From the NCBI GenBank assembly GCA_964467175.1, contig CAYXNY010000036.1:1-48155 (forward strand): DNA of 48,155 nucleotides, read 5' to 3'. The stretch's first letter is position 1, and the number at the start of each line of letters is the position of its first letter. Source of the stretch: JAWAFD01 sp964467175 (GTDB taxonomy: Archaea > Micrarchaeota > Micrarchaeia > Anstonellales > J096). The notes beneath the pieces were generated by a model. That model was not told the origin of the DNA. It saw only the letters and a program-made list of their open reading frames with translations, and searched no databases. Shown here piece after piece: positions 23,803 through 32,246 of this stretch. Both the position numbers and the translations under genes were made by a program.

Positions 23803-25098
23803 ATGAAAGTCCTTCTTATCGGCCATGGGGCGCGGGAGCACGCGATCGCAGAGCAGATCGCAAAAAGCTCGGTTCTTTATGCGTATATGGGGCACAAAAA
23901 TCCCGGGATAGCGAAGCTTGCGAACAGATATTTTATAGGTGATATCACAAACCCTGAGACAATCGGCTTCTGGGCAACGACGGAGGGGATAGACATCGCC
24001 GTTGTCGGTTCAGACCCTTCGCTTGCGGCTGGCGTTACGGACGCGCTCCTGCGCGCCGGGATAGCCGTTGCATCGCCTACGAAACAGGCCGCAAGAATAG
24101 AGTGGGACAAAGCATATGCGAGGGAGCTTCTTGCAAGGCACAAAATACCGGGCGCGCCCGAGCATTTTATTGTGAGAGAAGAGGAGGAGCTGAAAAAAGC
24201 GTTCAAGGAGCTTGAAGAGGTTGCTGTCAAGCCGGTTGGATTGACTGGGGGGAAAGGAGTAAAGGTGATGGGCGACCATTTCAAAAACAAGAATGAAGCT
24301 AAAAAATATGCAGAGGGGGTGCTGAAAAAAGACGGGGTTGTTGTTGTTGAGGAGAAGCTTGCCGGCGAGGAGTTCAGCTTGCAGGCTTTTGTTGACGGCT
24401 CGCGGATAAGCGCGATGCCTCCTGTTCAAGACTTTAAGAGGGCGTTTGAAAATGACGAAGGCGCGAATACCGGCGGCATGGGAAGCTACAGCACAGGCCA
24501 TCTTCTTCCATTCATGAAAAGAGAGGATTTGGAGGAGGCAAAGGGTATAATGGAGAGAACTGTAAGGGTGATGGAGAAGGATGGGGTTCCTTTCAGGGGA
24601 GTTCTTTATGGTGGGTTTATGATTACTGCAAAGGGAGTTAAACTGATAGAGTACAACGCAAGGTTCGGAGACCCTGAAGCGATGAATGTTCTTCCGTTGC
24701 TCAGAACTGAATTTGTAGAAATACTCTGGAGCATAGTTGAAAACAAACTGAAGCAGGCGACATTTGCGGAGAAAAACACTGTTGTAAAATATCTTGTGCC
24801 TGACGGCTATCCGGACAAGCCGAAAAAGAATGCCGAGATAGAAATAGATGAAAAATGCGTATGGAATAAGGGGGCAAAGCTTTACTATGGGTCTGTTTAT
24901 GACAAGGAAGGGAAGGTCTACACCACAGGTTCTAGGGCGGTTGCGCTTTTCGGCAAGGGCGATAGTTTGGAGGAGGCGCGCTTTACTGCTGAGGGGGCAA
25001 TAGGATGCGTGAAAGGCCCGCTGTTTTACAGGAGGGATATAGGGTCAAAGGAAGATATAGAAAAGAAAATCAAGAGAATGAAGGAAATAAGAGGGTAA
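23803..25098 (+). CDS. purD: Phosphoribosylamine--glycine ligase (PurD)
   Basis: GAR synthetase, the second step of de novo purine synthesis: it joins glycine to phosphoribosylamine with ATP. 431 residues. The N-terminal MKVLLIGHGAREHAIAEQI, the ATP-grasp region VKPVGLTGGKGVKVMG, LAGEEFSLQAFVDG, NTGGMGSYSTG, and GFMITAKGVKLIEYNARFGDPEAM match the family. The ATG at 23803 follows an ACTATTTAAATTT box by 18-30 nt, so the extension to 23788 is rejected. The twin 69-bp element lies just upstream. purF is elsewhere in the window (35666), so the purine genes are scattered. Confidence 0.96.
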   Translation: MKVLLIGHGAREHAIAEQIAKSSVLYAYMGHKNPGIAKLANRYFIGDITNPETIGFWATTEGIDIAVVGSDPSLAAGVTDALLRAGIAVASPTKQAARIEWDKAYARELLARHKIPGAPEHFIVREEEELKKAFKELEEVAVKPVGLTGGKGVKVMGDHFKNKNEAKKYAEGVLKKDGVVVVEEKLAGEEFSLQAFVDGSRISAMPPVQDFKRAFENDEGANTGGMGSYSTGHLLPFMKREDLEEAKGIMERTVRVMEKDGVPFRGVLYGGFMITAKGVKLIEYNARFGDPEAMNVLPLLRTEFVEILWSIVENKLKQATFAEKNTVVKYLVPDGYPDKPKKNAEIEIDEKCVWNKGAKLYYGSVYDKEGKVYTTGSRAVALFGKGDSLEEARFTAEGAIGCVKGPLFYRRDIGSKEDIEKKIKRMKEIRG

Positions 25099-25104
25099 AA
25101 AGGA

Positions 25105-26331
25105 ATGATAAAAAAATGCGGGGCGTTTGTTTTATTTTTTGTTTGCGTATTTTCCATCGGCCTTTGGGAAGGCAGGTTTGAAAAAAGATGGGTTGTAAAC
25201 ACAACCCCCAATTCTGAGGAGCTTCGTTTAGACGGCGTTTTCGTCGCAGAAACACCGTACCAGACCATCACAAAAATAGAGACAAGCACGGCAACAGATG
25301 CTGAGAAAAGAGGCGAAAATTATTATATTGTGCACGAGAGGCGGTATCCCGAAACAGAGAATTTTGTTTATGGCGGGGCGGATGTTGTCTCGCATTATCT
25401 GCCAAAAATAAAGGAAGACCCGGAGCTTGACGGCCAGCCGATTTTTCCAGACAACGAGAAGGTGATGTATAATGAGTTCATAAAAACAAGGGCTGATGGG
25501 CTGAAAAACAAGACGGTGCTGGGGACGCTAATTGCCTTGAATGATTTTGTCCATGGGTATGTAGATTACAATAGATCCGCAGCCGGGGAGGGCAGTGCAA
25601 TAAAGGTTTATGCGGACAGGCAAGGGGTGTGCGTTGAGTATACGCATCTTCTTATGGCGATGCTGAACGCAGTCGGGATAAAGAACAGAATGGTTTATGG
25701 GTATGTGTATTCAGAAAAATGGGAGCCGCACACATGGGTTGAGGCATACGTGCCAGGCTATGGGTGGGTTGATGCCGACCCGACCTATGGGCAGGTTGGG
25801 TTTCTTGACGGGAGGAGGGTTGTGATGAATATAAATGATAGAAAGGATGCAATCTATGACTCCGTCTCGCTAAGAAACGGCGAGGTTGATTTTGAATACT
25901 CGCTTTATGCAGAACCAGAGCGCGAAGAGGAATTTGACCTTGTTGACATCACCATCACATACAGCTGGCCCTATTTCGTAGTAAAGGTCGAGAACAAGAA
26001 TGATTTCTATGTTCTCGGGGTGTATGAGATAAACTTTCCGAATAATATAAGCAATTCGGAGAGAAGAACAATAATCCTCAAACCATATGAAGCGGGTGTT
26101 TTTCAGTATAGGATAAACGAGGAAGGCCTGGGCGATGGATACATTTATTTTGTGAATCTAAGGGCAAAGTTTGTGGATAATGTGAAAGAGGAGAGGTTTG
26201 AGGTAAGAAAGCCCTCTGTGGTTGTTGAGAAGCATGAAAGAGAAAGGGAATGGTGGGAAATTTTAATAGAAGAGATAAACAGGTTTTTGCTTGGTTTGGG
26301 CGGGCAACTGGGCTGGGTTCAAACCAATTAA
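25105..26331 (+). CDS. Exported transglutaminase-like protein
   Basis: 408 residues. The N-terminus MIKKCGAFVLFFVCVFSIGLWEGRF is a signal peptide or anchor. The core (about 150-230) has the full Cys-His-Asp set of the transglutaminase-like superfamily: Cys176 (GVCVEYTHLLMAML), His209 (EPHTWVEAYVPG) and Asp225 (VDADPTYG). The C-terminal half is beta-rich (FVVKVENKNDFYVLGVYEIN) and probably a surface adhesion-type domain, ending in a helical tail. Such archaeal proteins act in extracytoplasmic crosslinking or peptidase-like reactions; the substrate is unknown. It starts 6 nt after purD and its 3' end overlaps pcn by 4 nt. Confidence 0.88.
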   Translation: MIKKCGAFVLFFVCVFSIGLWEGRFEKRWVVNTTPNSEELRLDGVFVAETPYQTITKIETSTATDAEKRGENYYIVHERRYPETENFVYGGADVVSHYLPKIKEDPELDGQPIFPDNEKVMYNEFIKTRADGLKNKTVLGTLIALNDFVHGYVDYNRSAAGEGSAIKVYADRQGVCVEYTHLLMAMLNAVGIKNRMVYGYVYSEKWEPHTWVEAYVPGYGWVDADPTYGQVGFLDGRRVVMNINDRKDAIYDSVSLRNGEVDFEYSLYAEPEREEEFDLVDITITYSWPYFVVKVENKNDFYVLGVYEINFPNNISNSERRTIILKPYEAGVFQYRINEEGLGDGYIYFVNLRAKFVDNVKEERFEVRKPSVVVEKHEREREWWEILIEEINRFLLGLGGQLGWVQTN

Positions 26332-27068
26332 TCTGTTTCTATTCTCGGGGCGAGGTAGTATTTCGCAACCGCGCCTTCTATGTTGTATTCGAGCTTGAGA
26401 GGCCTGTCTGTTTCGAGATATAGGGTGACAATGTCTGAACTTTTTGCTGCTTTTAGGATGTCTTCGAGGTATTGGAGAGGGAAGGACGCCTTCGCTCCAT
26501 TATCAACATCTATTCCGGCGACCGCTTCGTCGTCCTTTTCTATGTGCGCCTTGAGCTCTCCATTCTCGCTTTTTACCTCCATGCCCAAACCATCAGAAGT
26601 AAGAACTAGCCGGATGTGGCTCGAAATGAGCTTTGCGTCGTTTATTGCCTCGTTCAGCGCATCGGCAGTAAGTTTTATGCTGTTGCTGTATTCTATTGAC
26701 GGCTCTTTTGAAACCCCTTCTGTAAGGTCAAGAAGAGGAATTTTGAATGTTTTTTTTCTTTTTCCGCCTTCAAAGGTGGCAACGAGCCGGTTCTCTTCCG
26801 TCTCAAGCGTCAGCTTTTCCTCCCCCTTGCCCCTCTTAAGAACTTTTTTGAAATAGTCTATATCCAGCCCTATTACCTCGCTCTCGCTCTGGTATTCCGA
26901 GAAGATGTTTTTCGGCATGCTGAATATGACCATGGAAATCTGGCTGGGGTCCATCGCGATCAGCGAGAGTCCGTCTTTTTTTGCCTTGAACTGGCCTTCA
27001 TCAACAAGGTTTCCGACTGCATCTATCGCTCTTGCAAACCCGACTGCGCTATGGTAGGATAGCCTCAT
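26328..27068 (-). CDS. pcn: DNA polymerase sliding clamp PCNA
   Basis: 246 residues with the two-domain clamp fold: MRLSYHSAVGFARAIDAVGNLVDEGQFKAKKDGLSLIAMDPSQISMVIFSMP, then the linker FEGGKRKKTFKIPLLDL, and the C-terminal YYLAPRIETD typical of PCNA. Archaeal PCNA encircles DNA and recruits proteins carrying PIP boxes; FEN-1, NreA and the Hef-type helicase in this window all end in such boxes. The short promoter before the start (27069-27131) holds the TATA-like GTTTTTAAAAAC and a GGTGAGAG-like leader on this strand, but no copy of the TGTAACTATAGTTACA palindrome. Confidence 0.96.
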   Translation of the reverse strand: MRLSYHSAVGFARAIDAVGNLVDEGQFKAKKDGLSLIAMDPSQISMVIFSMPKNIFSEYQSESEVIGLDIDYFKKVLKRGKGEEKLTLETEENRLVATFEGGKRKKTFKIPLLDLTEGVSKEPSIEYSNSIKLTADALNEAINDAKLISSHIRLVLTSDGLGMEVKSENGELKAHIEKDDEAVAGIDVDNGAKASFPLQYLEDILKAAKSSDIVTLYLETDRPLKLEYNIEGAVAKYYLAPRIETD

Positions 27069-27131
27069 TCTCTCACCCTAAGCAAAAGATTGATTGAATG
27101 TTTTTAAAAACCTTGCCCACAAGGTTGGAAT

Positions 27132-28115
27132 ATGGCCGGCTGGAAAACTGCGAAGGACAACATGACGACCGCTGTTCCTGTCGCAAAAAGAAAAGAAAGA
27201 ATTGGCGATGTAGAAAAAAGGATATCGAAAAAAAGCGGCTGCTTTGACGCAATAGATTATATTTATGTAGTCGATGAAAACGGCATTTTTTACGGTGTCG
27301 TTCCGATAAAAGAGCTTATCGGCGCGGCAAACAAAAACTCAAAAATCGAACGCCTTGTGAAAGGAAGGCCTACAACTGTGCATCCCTTAGTCCACCAAGA
27401 AAAGGTTGTGTACGCCGCGCTCTCCCACGGGCTGAGCAGCGTGCCGGTTGTTGACAAAGAAGGAAGGTTTCTCGGGGCTGTGCCGTACAAAAAAATACTC
27501 GAGACATTCAACTATGAAGTTCATGAGGATGTTTTAAAGTTTGGCGGGGTGTTTCATAAGGTCGGCAGGGAATTTACAACAATAACCTCGCCGGCCATGC
27601 ACATGATAAAAGCAAGGCTGCCGTGGCTGCTGCTGGGTGTTGCCGGGGGGACGGTTGCTGCGTCAATAGTCGGCGGTTTTGAGGGCATGGTGATGGATTA
27701 CATCGCCCTCGCCGCATTTATTCCTCTTCTCGTTTACATGAGCGACGCAGCAGGAACGCAGTCTGAAACTATAATGGTAAGAACTATGGCTGTAGACCCA
27801 AAATTCAAGACAGCGCAGTATTTGGCAAGGGAGCTGAAAATAGCGATTATTCTGGGGGGTGTTTGCGGCGCATTGGTGGGGGCTGTGGCCGCGGTGGGGT
27901 GGGGCAATTTGCCGTTGAGCATGACGGTCGGCATTTCAATGTTCGCCAGCATTTTAGCGTCAGTTTGCATCGCAACGCTCCTTCCGCTGGTTTTTAGGAA
28001 GCTGAATTTTGACCCTGCAGTTGCGGCAGGCCCGTTTGCGACGATTTTGAGCGATATAGCAACCCTGCTTATTTATTTCACAACGGCGACATTTTTGTTG
28101 GGGTGTTTTGGATAA
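27132..28115 (+). CDS. mgtE: MgtE-type magnesium/cation transporter with two CBS domains, no N domain
   Basis: 327 residues. Residues 10-130 are a pair of CBS domains (VDENGIFYGVVPIKELI; VVDKEGRFLGAVPYKKIL), followed by a linker helix and five membrane segments with the MgtE pattern, including LVYMSDAAGTQSETIMVR and RKLNFDPAVAAGPFATILSDIATLLIYF. It lacks the superhelical N domain of bacterial MgtE, so gating by Mg2+ would rest on the CBS pair. It moves Mg2+ or another divalent cation across the membrane. It is divergent from pcn, with 63 nt between the starts, and has a leaderless-type promoter. Confidence 0.9.
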   Translation: MAGWKTAKDNMTTAVPVAKRKERIGDVEKRISKKSGCFDAIDYIYVVDENGIFYGVVPIKELIGAANKNSKIERLVKGRPTTVHPLVHQEKVVYAALSHGLSSVPVVDKEGRFLGAVPYKKILETFNYEVHEDVLKFGGVFHKVGREFTTITSPAMHMIKARLPWLLLGVAGGTVAASIVGGFEGMVMDYIALAAFIPLLVYMSDAAGTQSETIMVRTMAVDPKFKTAQYLARELKIAIILGGVCGALVGAVAAVGWGNLPLSMTVGISMFASILASVCIATLLPLVFRKLNFDPAVAAGPFATILSDIATLLIYFTTATFLLGCFG

Positions 28116-28121
28116 AATATT

Positions 28122-28164
28122 GTTTCTACTGTTAATAGAAACTAATTTCCACTGCCATAGAAAC
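28122..28164. promoter_or_regulatory. Repeated GTTTCTA/TAGAAAC half-sites
   Basis: GTTTCTA (28122-28128) faces TAGAAAC (28136-28142) across 7 nt, and TAGAAAC recurs at 28158-28164, 22 bp (about two helical turns) further on. A TATA-like CTTTTAAATG lies just downstream (28166-28177). This looks like a second operator, unrelated to the TGTAACTATAGTTACA site 120 bp away. The gene it would control is not clear: only an 18-codon open frame (28220-28276) follows before the next site. Confidence 0.4.
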
Positions 28165-28283
28165 CCTTTTAAATGTAGAGAATTTTTAGCCATTAAAAGA
28201 AAAAATCCCTCTATCCTTCATGAATTTTTTATTTCCAAGAGAAAGGAAGATGGCTTCTATCGTAAGCCTGCCGTAGATTAGTT

Positions 28284-28299
28284 TGTAACTATAGTTACA
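28284..28299. promoter_or_regulatory. TGTAACTATAGTTACA operator, site 2
   Basis: A perfect palindrome 38 nt before the ATG of the 1302-residue gene at 28338, immediately upstream of a TATA box (TTTTAAAAAT, 28309-28318). Confidence 0.85.
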
Positions 28300-28337
28300 A
28301 TGAGCATCTTTTAAAAATTCTCCTGCGAATAAAATCC

Positions 28338-31300
28338 ATGCGAAACATATTCTTGTTTTTGATTCTTTTGGGTTTGGCGTTTTCTCTTGAAATGGAATGG
28401 GAAATAGACAAACTGCCGGATTATGTAAGCAAGCCGTGGGAGGGGGATTGGACAAATTACTATTATAAAAATGAAATTCTGAGCACAGAGATGCACCCAT
28501 CACTCGTAAATCTTAAGCTTGAAACAACCGCGCCGCGGGACGGAGACGTTCTGCAAAAAATAACCTACGCAAAACAGCAGTATGCAATCGCAAGCATGAA
28601 AAAACAGCAATGCGAGTATTATTTTGCTTTTAATAATGGTGGAATAGAGCTCGGTAAAGATATAATAAGAAAGATTTATGAAACGGCGAGCAATGCTTAC
28701 GAAAGCGCGGTGAGGAGCAATGATACTATTAAGCAAATGGAGGCGAGCGCGTGCATGCTTTTTTTAAGATTTTACGGCGGCGGAACACCCGTGGGCTTGT
28801 TGCTGAGTGGGGGGTTGTGTGCTGCGTACGTCGCTTCTGATATTAAAGACGCCTACAAGGCATGCGATGCGTATGATATTTACTGGAAAGCAACCATGAC
28901 CGCATCCTCTGAAGCGCTCGAGATGAGTGCGAAAAAGGCAAACGAAAAATACAGGATGCTGGGAGAAGGGTACGAAAACATGACATGGGCCGGGATGTGC
29001 GACGCGAATTACACCTGGGCAGGTAAGGAAACCTGCAACGGAATTTCGCAGGAACTGCTGGAAGCCCAGGCGGGAAGCGCCTCTGCTCTGGGCGGGCATG
29101 AAGATTTGATGGGTAGGATTAAGGGCTACAGCGAAGCTATGAAAAGCACCGGCCTGATCAACACATCAAACTATTCAATAATAATGAACAATATATGGAA
29201 TACCGCGATTCCGTATACTGAAAAGAAATTAGAAGAATGCTCAAACGCGATGAAAAGGGCGCTTGATGAGTATGCTGTTCTAAAAACAAACACAGAAAAC
29301 GAAAAAACGTCCGCTGAAAGTTGGCTGGAAAAATGCGAAAGAGAGGAGCTTACGGACCTGGATTTTGCATGGATTGGCGGCGAGATGAAGATCGGCGGAA
29401 CTGAAGGCATAAAGAAGGACTGCGAAACAGCTGAGCGGTATGCTGAAAACGCTGAAAAGGCATGCAAACTTTCAAGCGCAGCGTACAACGGGAAAGCAGA
29501 GGACTGGCTTCTGAGAGCGTTCCAGTATGAGGAAGGCTGCTATAAAAATTTTGTTTCCGCCGGAGAATATGCCGAGCAGGCATATAGTAAAGCAGAAACG
29601 ACGGTTCTTTCTATAAGGGCAAGCGCTTCGCAGGCGATCGCTTCGGCGGAGGGGAAGGCAGACAACGAGATTTTGCAACAAGCAAAAAGCGAGTTCAACG
29701 CTGGCGAAAATGCAAAAACCCTTGGAAGCAAAGCGCTCCACTACAAAAAAGCCTGGGAGCTTGCAAATGCTGCGGTCGCGGCATTTGTTCCAGCAAACAT
29801 TACAAGCCCAGAAATAGAAAGGGAGTTTAATACCCTTAAAGCGGAGGTTGAAGGAATGCTTTCCCGTGCGAAAACAGACGGTATCGATGTTACAACAGAA
29901 CAAAGCCTTTACGACTATTATATCTCCCTCGGGCCGACGCAGGAAGCGATAGACGGCCTGAAAAAAATCGTGGATATGATACTAAACAAGGCGTTGATTG
30001 CATACGGAGACCTTGAATATTTGAGGGAGGAGATATACGCCGGGATCTCAAGCGCAAACGGCGCTTTTGACTACCTCCTTCCGGAGCTGAAGGCGCTTGA
30101 AGCCGGCTATATAAAGAACGGAAAAATTGATTTCGTCGGGGCGCTCGGCCATCTCGCCGCGATGAAGCAGGGCTACTTGGATATTCTGGCAGAGATGGAA
30201 AACCAGAAAGAGGAGGGCTATTCCGGCAGTATAATATGGACATATTCAAAAGACTACGAGCCGGCGAGATTGGACAAAGAAAGCCAGATTGTGATGTATA
30301 TATACGCGACAAACCCTAACGCATTCAAGGTTGCGGGCGGAGAAAAATCTTTTGATTTCCCGTTTGAAGTTGTGCAGAGCGAGGTCAGCGGCGAGATAAT
30401 TGGGGTTGTTTCGGACGGAAAAACCCTTACCCTCTACCCCAAGGACTTCGGGCCGTTCGAATCGAGGGTTTTTGTTGTGAGCAGTTCGCAGATAATCGCC
30501 TCAACAGCCAGCCGGGAGGTGTATGCTTTTGGGTACAATGGGAGGGCGGATGTAAAAGACAGCCGGCTTGTGGAATTTTTAGGCCCGAGCCAGGGGCTGT
30601 ACCTTCCGGACGAATGGGAGAGCATAAGAATTGATGGGTATGAGTACCTGCCGGCCTCTGGCTTCATAAATAAAAAATTCAGCGCGGATTTTTACGAAAT
30701 AGAAGGAAGGTACACGGTAATGGATGCGTATGATTGGGAAGAGAGGAACCACAACAGCATTACAATAGGCACCACGACCACCCTTAGCTACGACATTGTC
30801 ATAGATTCAAACATGCATATAGACGAGATGAAGTTTATTGTGGAAGGGGACAAGGTCAATGCATACGCAACCGGCGGAGCGTCTGTCAAGGTGGCCGGCC
30901 AGGAGGTCGCTGTGTATGATGTTGACAAGGGAGAGACAACCCTCCACATAAAATACGAGATAAGCAACGCAAACGAGTACATAAACCAGAAGATAAACCA
31001 GCTCAACGGCGAAATCGATGGAAACAAATGCCCTGAGGCAAAGCAGGCGCTTAACGACGCCACCCTGGCGTTCCAGCGCGGCGATGTAAACACAGCCATG
31101 GAAAAGCTCAAAGAGGCAGAGGCATTGTGGGAAAAATATCGGCGGGAAACAGAAAAGGCCCTGGCGGAGTATGAGAAATACCTCACATATATAAACGAGC
31201 AGTTGGAGCAGATAAAAAAGGCGCTCGCGAGGGCCGATGAACTGGGTTTAAGCGGAGGTTTTGTGGATACATTAAGGGAGAGGAAGACGAGCATAGAAAA

Positions 31301-32246
31301 TTTCATCGCGGGGCTTGAAAATCTGGGCATGGAGGAGAAGGCAATTAAAGCGAAAGAATTTGACAAAAACTGGCTGGAGAAGGAGGCGGGCAAATTTCTG
31401 AAGGATGCATTCGCTGAAATCGGGAAAACAAAAACAGAATATTATAAATTGGGTGTCGCCGATTCTGTGCTTGAAGGATATTTCAACGAGTTTGAAACCA
31501 ACTACAAGAAAGCGCGGGCAAGCGAAGCGGACTACACCCCGCACATCGACGTATACGCGGGACTGCTTAAAATAAAGGACGCCTTCGAGAAGACGGCCGC
31601 AAACAAAAACAGCCAACTGGCTGAAATCCTCTCTGAGTTCAACCAGCTGAAAGAAGAGGTCGGGGCGCTTATAGCGAGCTATACAAACGAATACAACGAT
31701 GCAAAAAAAACGCCGTATGAAAGCCTGTTCCAGTTCCTGCCCAGCTACTATTCTGAGAGACTTTCAACGCTGCAGAAGGAGGTGCAGAAGACAGACAAAC
31801 CGGAGGAGATAGCAAAGAGGGTGGAGAAGCTCAGGAAGATAAAGGAGGAGCTTGAAGGCAAATTTGATGTCTTCAAGAAGAGCGCTGAGGAGATGCTCGG
31901 GGTTGCGGAGATTGAATTTGCTAAAACAAAATCAAACTTAGACGATAAAACAAGGAGGAGTATAGAAAACGGAATAGAAACAGTAAAACAAAACATCGCA
32001 AACAAGAAATACATCGCCGCCATGAACACAGCCAACAACATTTTGCTCGCTTTGGCTAAGGCGCAGAAAGGAGGGATGGATTTCATCCTATGGTTTGGGG
32101 TTCTTCTTCTTGTTCTGGCGGGTATTTTCTACTACCTCCGTTCCGGAGGGAAAATACAGCTCGGCGGTCTTGGCGGGGCGGGCGGCCTGTTTAAAGAGGA
32201 AAAGAAGGAGGCAAGGCCAATAAAAAAACTGGAGCGGGTTAAGTGA
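28338..32246 (+). CDS. Giant exported helical protein with C-terminal membrane anchor
   Basis: 1302 residues, unrecognised. The N-terminal MRNIFLFLILLGLAFSLEM is a signal peptide. The body is rich in Glu, Lys and Ala with long helical stretches, probably coiled coils (KKLEECSNAMKRALDEYAVLKTNTE; IKKALARADELGLSGGFVDTLRERK), broken by a beta-rich section around residues 640-870. Near the C-terminus a single membrane helix (FILWFGVLLLVLAGIFYYL, about 1248-1267) precedes a Gly-rich, basic tail. The gene is preceded by the TGTAACTATAGTTACA palindrome and so appears co-regulated with nreA, the Hef helicase and lhr. The 3' end overlaps the helicase gene by 8 nt on the opposite strand. Role unknown; surface or cell-shape protein is a guess. 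Confidence 0.75.
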   Translation: MRNIFLFLILLGLAFSLEMEWEIDKLPDYVSKPWEGDWTNYYYKNEILSTEMHPSLVNLKLETTAPRDGDVLQKITYAKQQYAIASMKKQQCEYYFAFNNGGIELGKDIIRKIYETASNAYESAVRSNDTIKQMEASACMLFLRFYGGGTPVGLLLSGGLCAAYVASDIKDAYKACDAYDIYWKATMTASSEALEMSAKKANEKYRMLGEGYENMTWAGMCDANYTWAGKETCNGISQELLEAQAGSASALGGHEDLMGRIKGYSEAMKSTGLINTSNYSIIMNNIWNTAIPYTEKKLEECSNAMKRALDEYAVLKTNTENEKTSAESWLEKCEREELTDLDFAWIGGEMKIGGTEGIKKDCETAERYAENAEKACKLSSAAYNGKAEDWLLRAFQYEEGCYKNFVSAGEYAEQAYSKAETTVLSIRASASQAIASAEGKADNEILQQAKSEFNAGENAKTLGSKALHYKKAWELANAAVAAFVPANITSPEIEREFNTLKAEVEGMLSRAKTDGIDVTTEQSLYDYYISLGPTQEAIDGLKKIVDMILNKALIAYGDLEYLREEIYAGISSANGAFDYLLPELKALEAGYIKNGKIDFVGALGHLAAMKQGYLDILAEMENQKEEGYSGSIIWTYSKDYEPARLDKESQIVMYIYATNPNAFKVAGGEKSFDFPFEVVQSEVSGEIIGVVSDGKTLTLYPKDFGPFESRVFVVSSSQIIASTASREVYAFGYNGRADVKDSRLVEFLGPSQGLYLPDEWESIRIDGYEYLPASGFINKKFSADFYEIEGRYTVMDAYDWEERNHNSITIGTTTTLSYDIVIDSNMHIDEMKFIVEGDKVNAYATGGASVKVAGQEVAVYDVDKGETTLHIKYEISNANEYINQKINQLNGEIDGNKCPEAKQALNDATLAFQRGDVNTAMEKLKEAEALWEKYRRETEKALAEYEKYLTYINEQLEQIKKALARADELGLSGGFVDTLRERKTSIENFIAGLENLGMEEKAIKAKEFDKNWLEKEAGKFLKDAFAEIGKTKTEYYKLGVADSVLEGYFNEFETNYKKARASEADYTPHIDVYAGLLKIKDAFEKTAANKNSQLAEILSEFNQLKEEVGALIASYTNEYNDAKKTPYESLFQFLPSYYSERLSTLQKEVQKTDKPEEIAKRVEKLRKIKEELEGKFDVFKKSAEEMLGVAEIEFAKTKSNLDDKTRRSIENGIETVKQNIANKKYIAAMNTANNILLALAKAQKGGMDFILWFGVLLLVLAGIFYYLRSGGKIQLGGLGGAGGLFKEEKKEARPIKKLERVK

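Noticed and set aside
30788..31393. Long open frame on the minus strand inside the 1302-residue gene
   Set aside because: Ser/Phe-rich composition typical of the antisense of a Glu/Lys-rich gene; no start signal.
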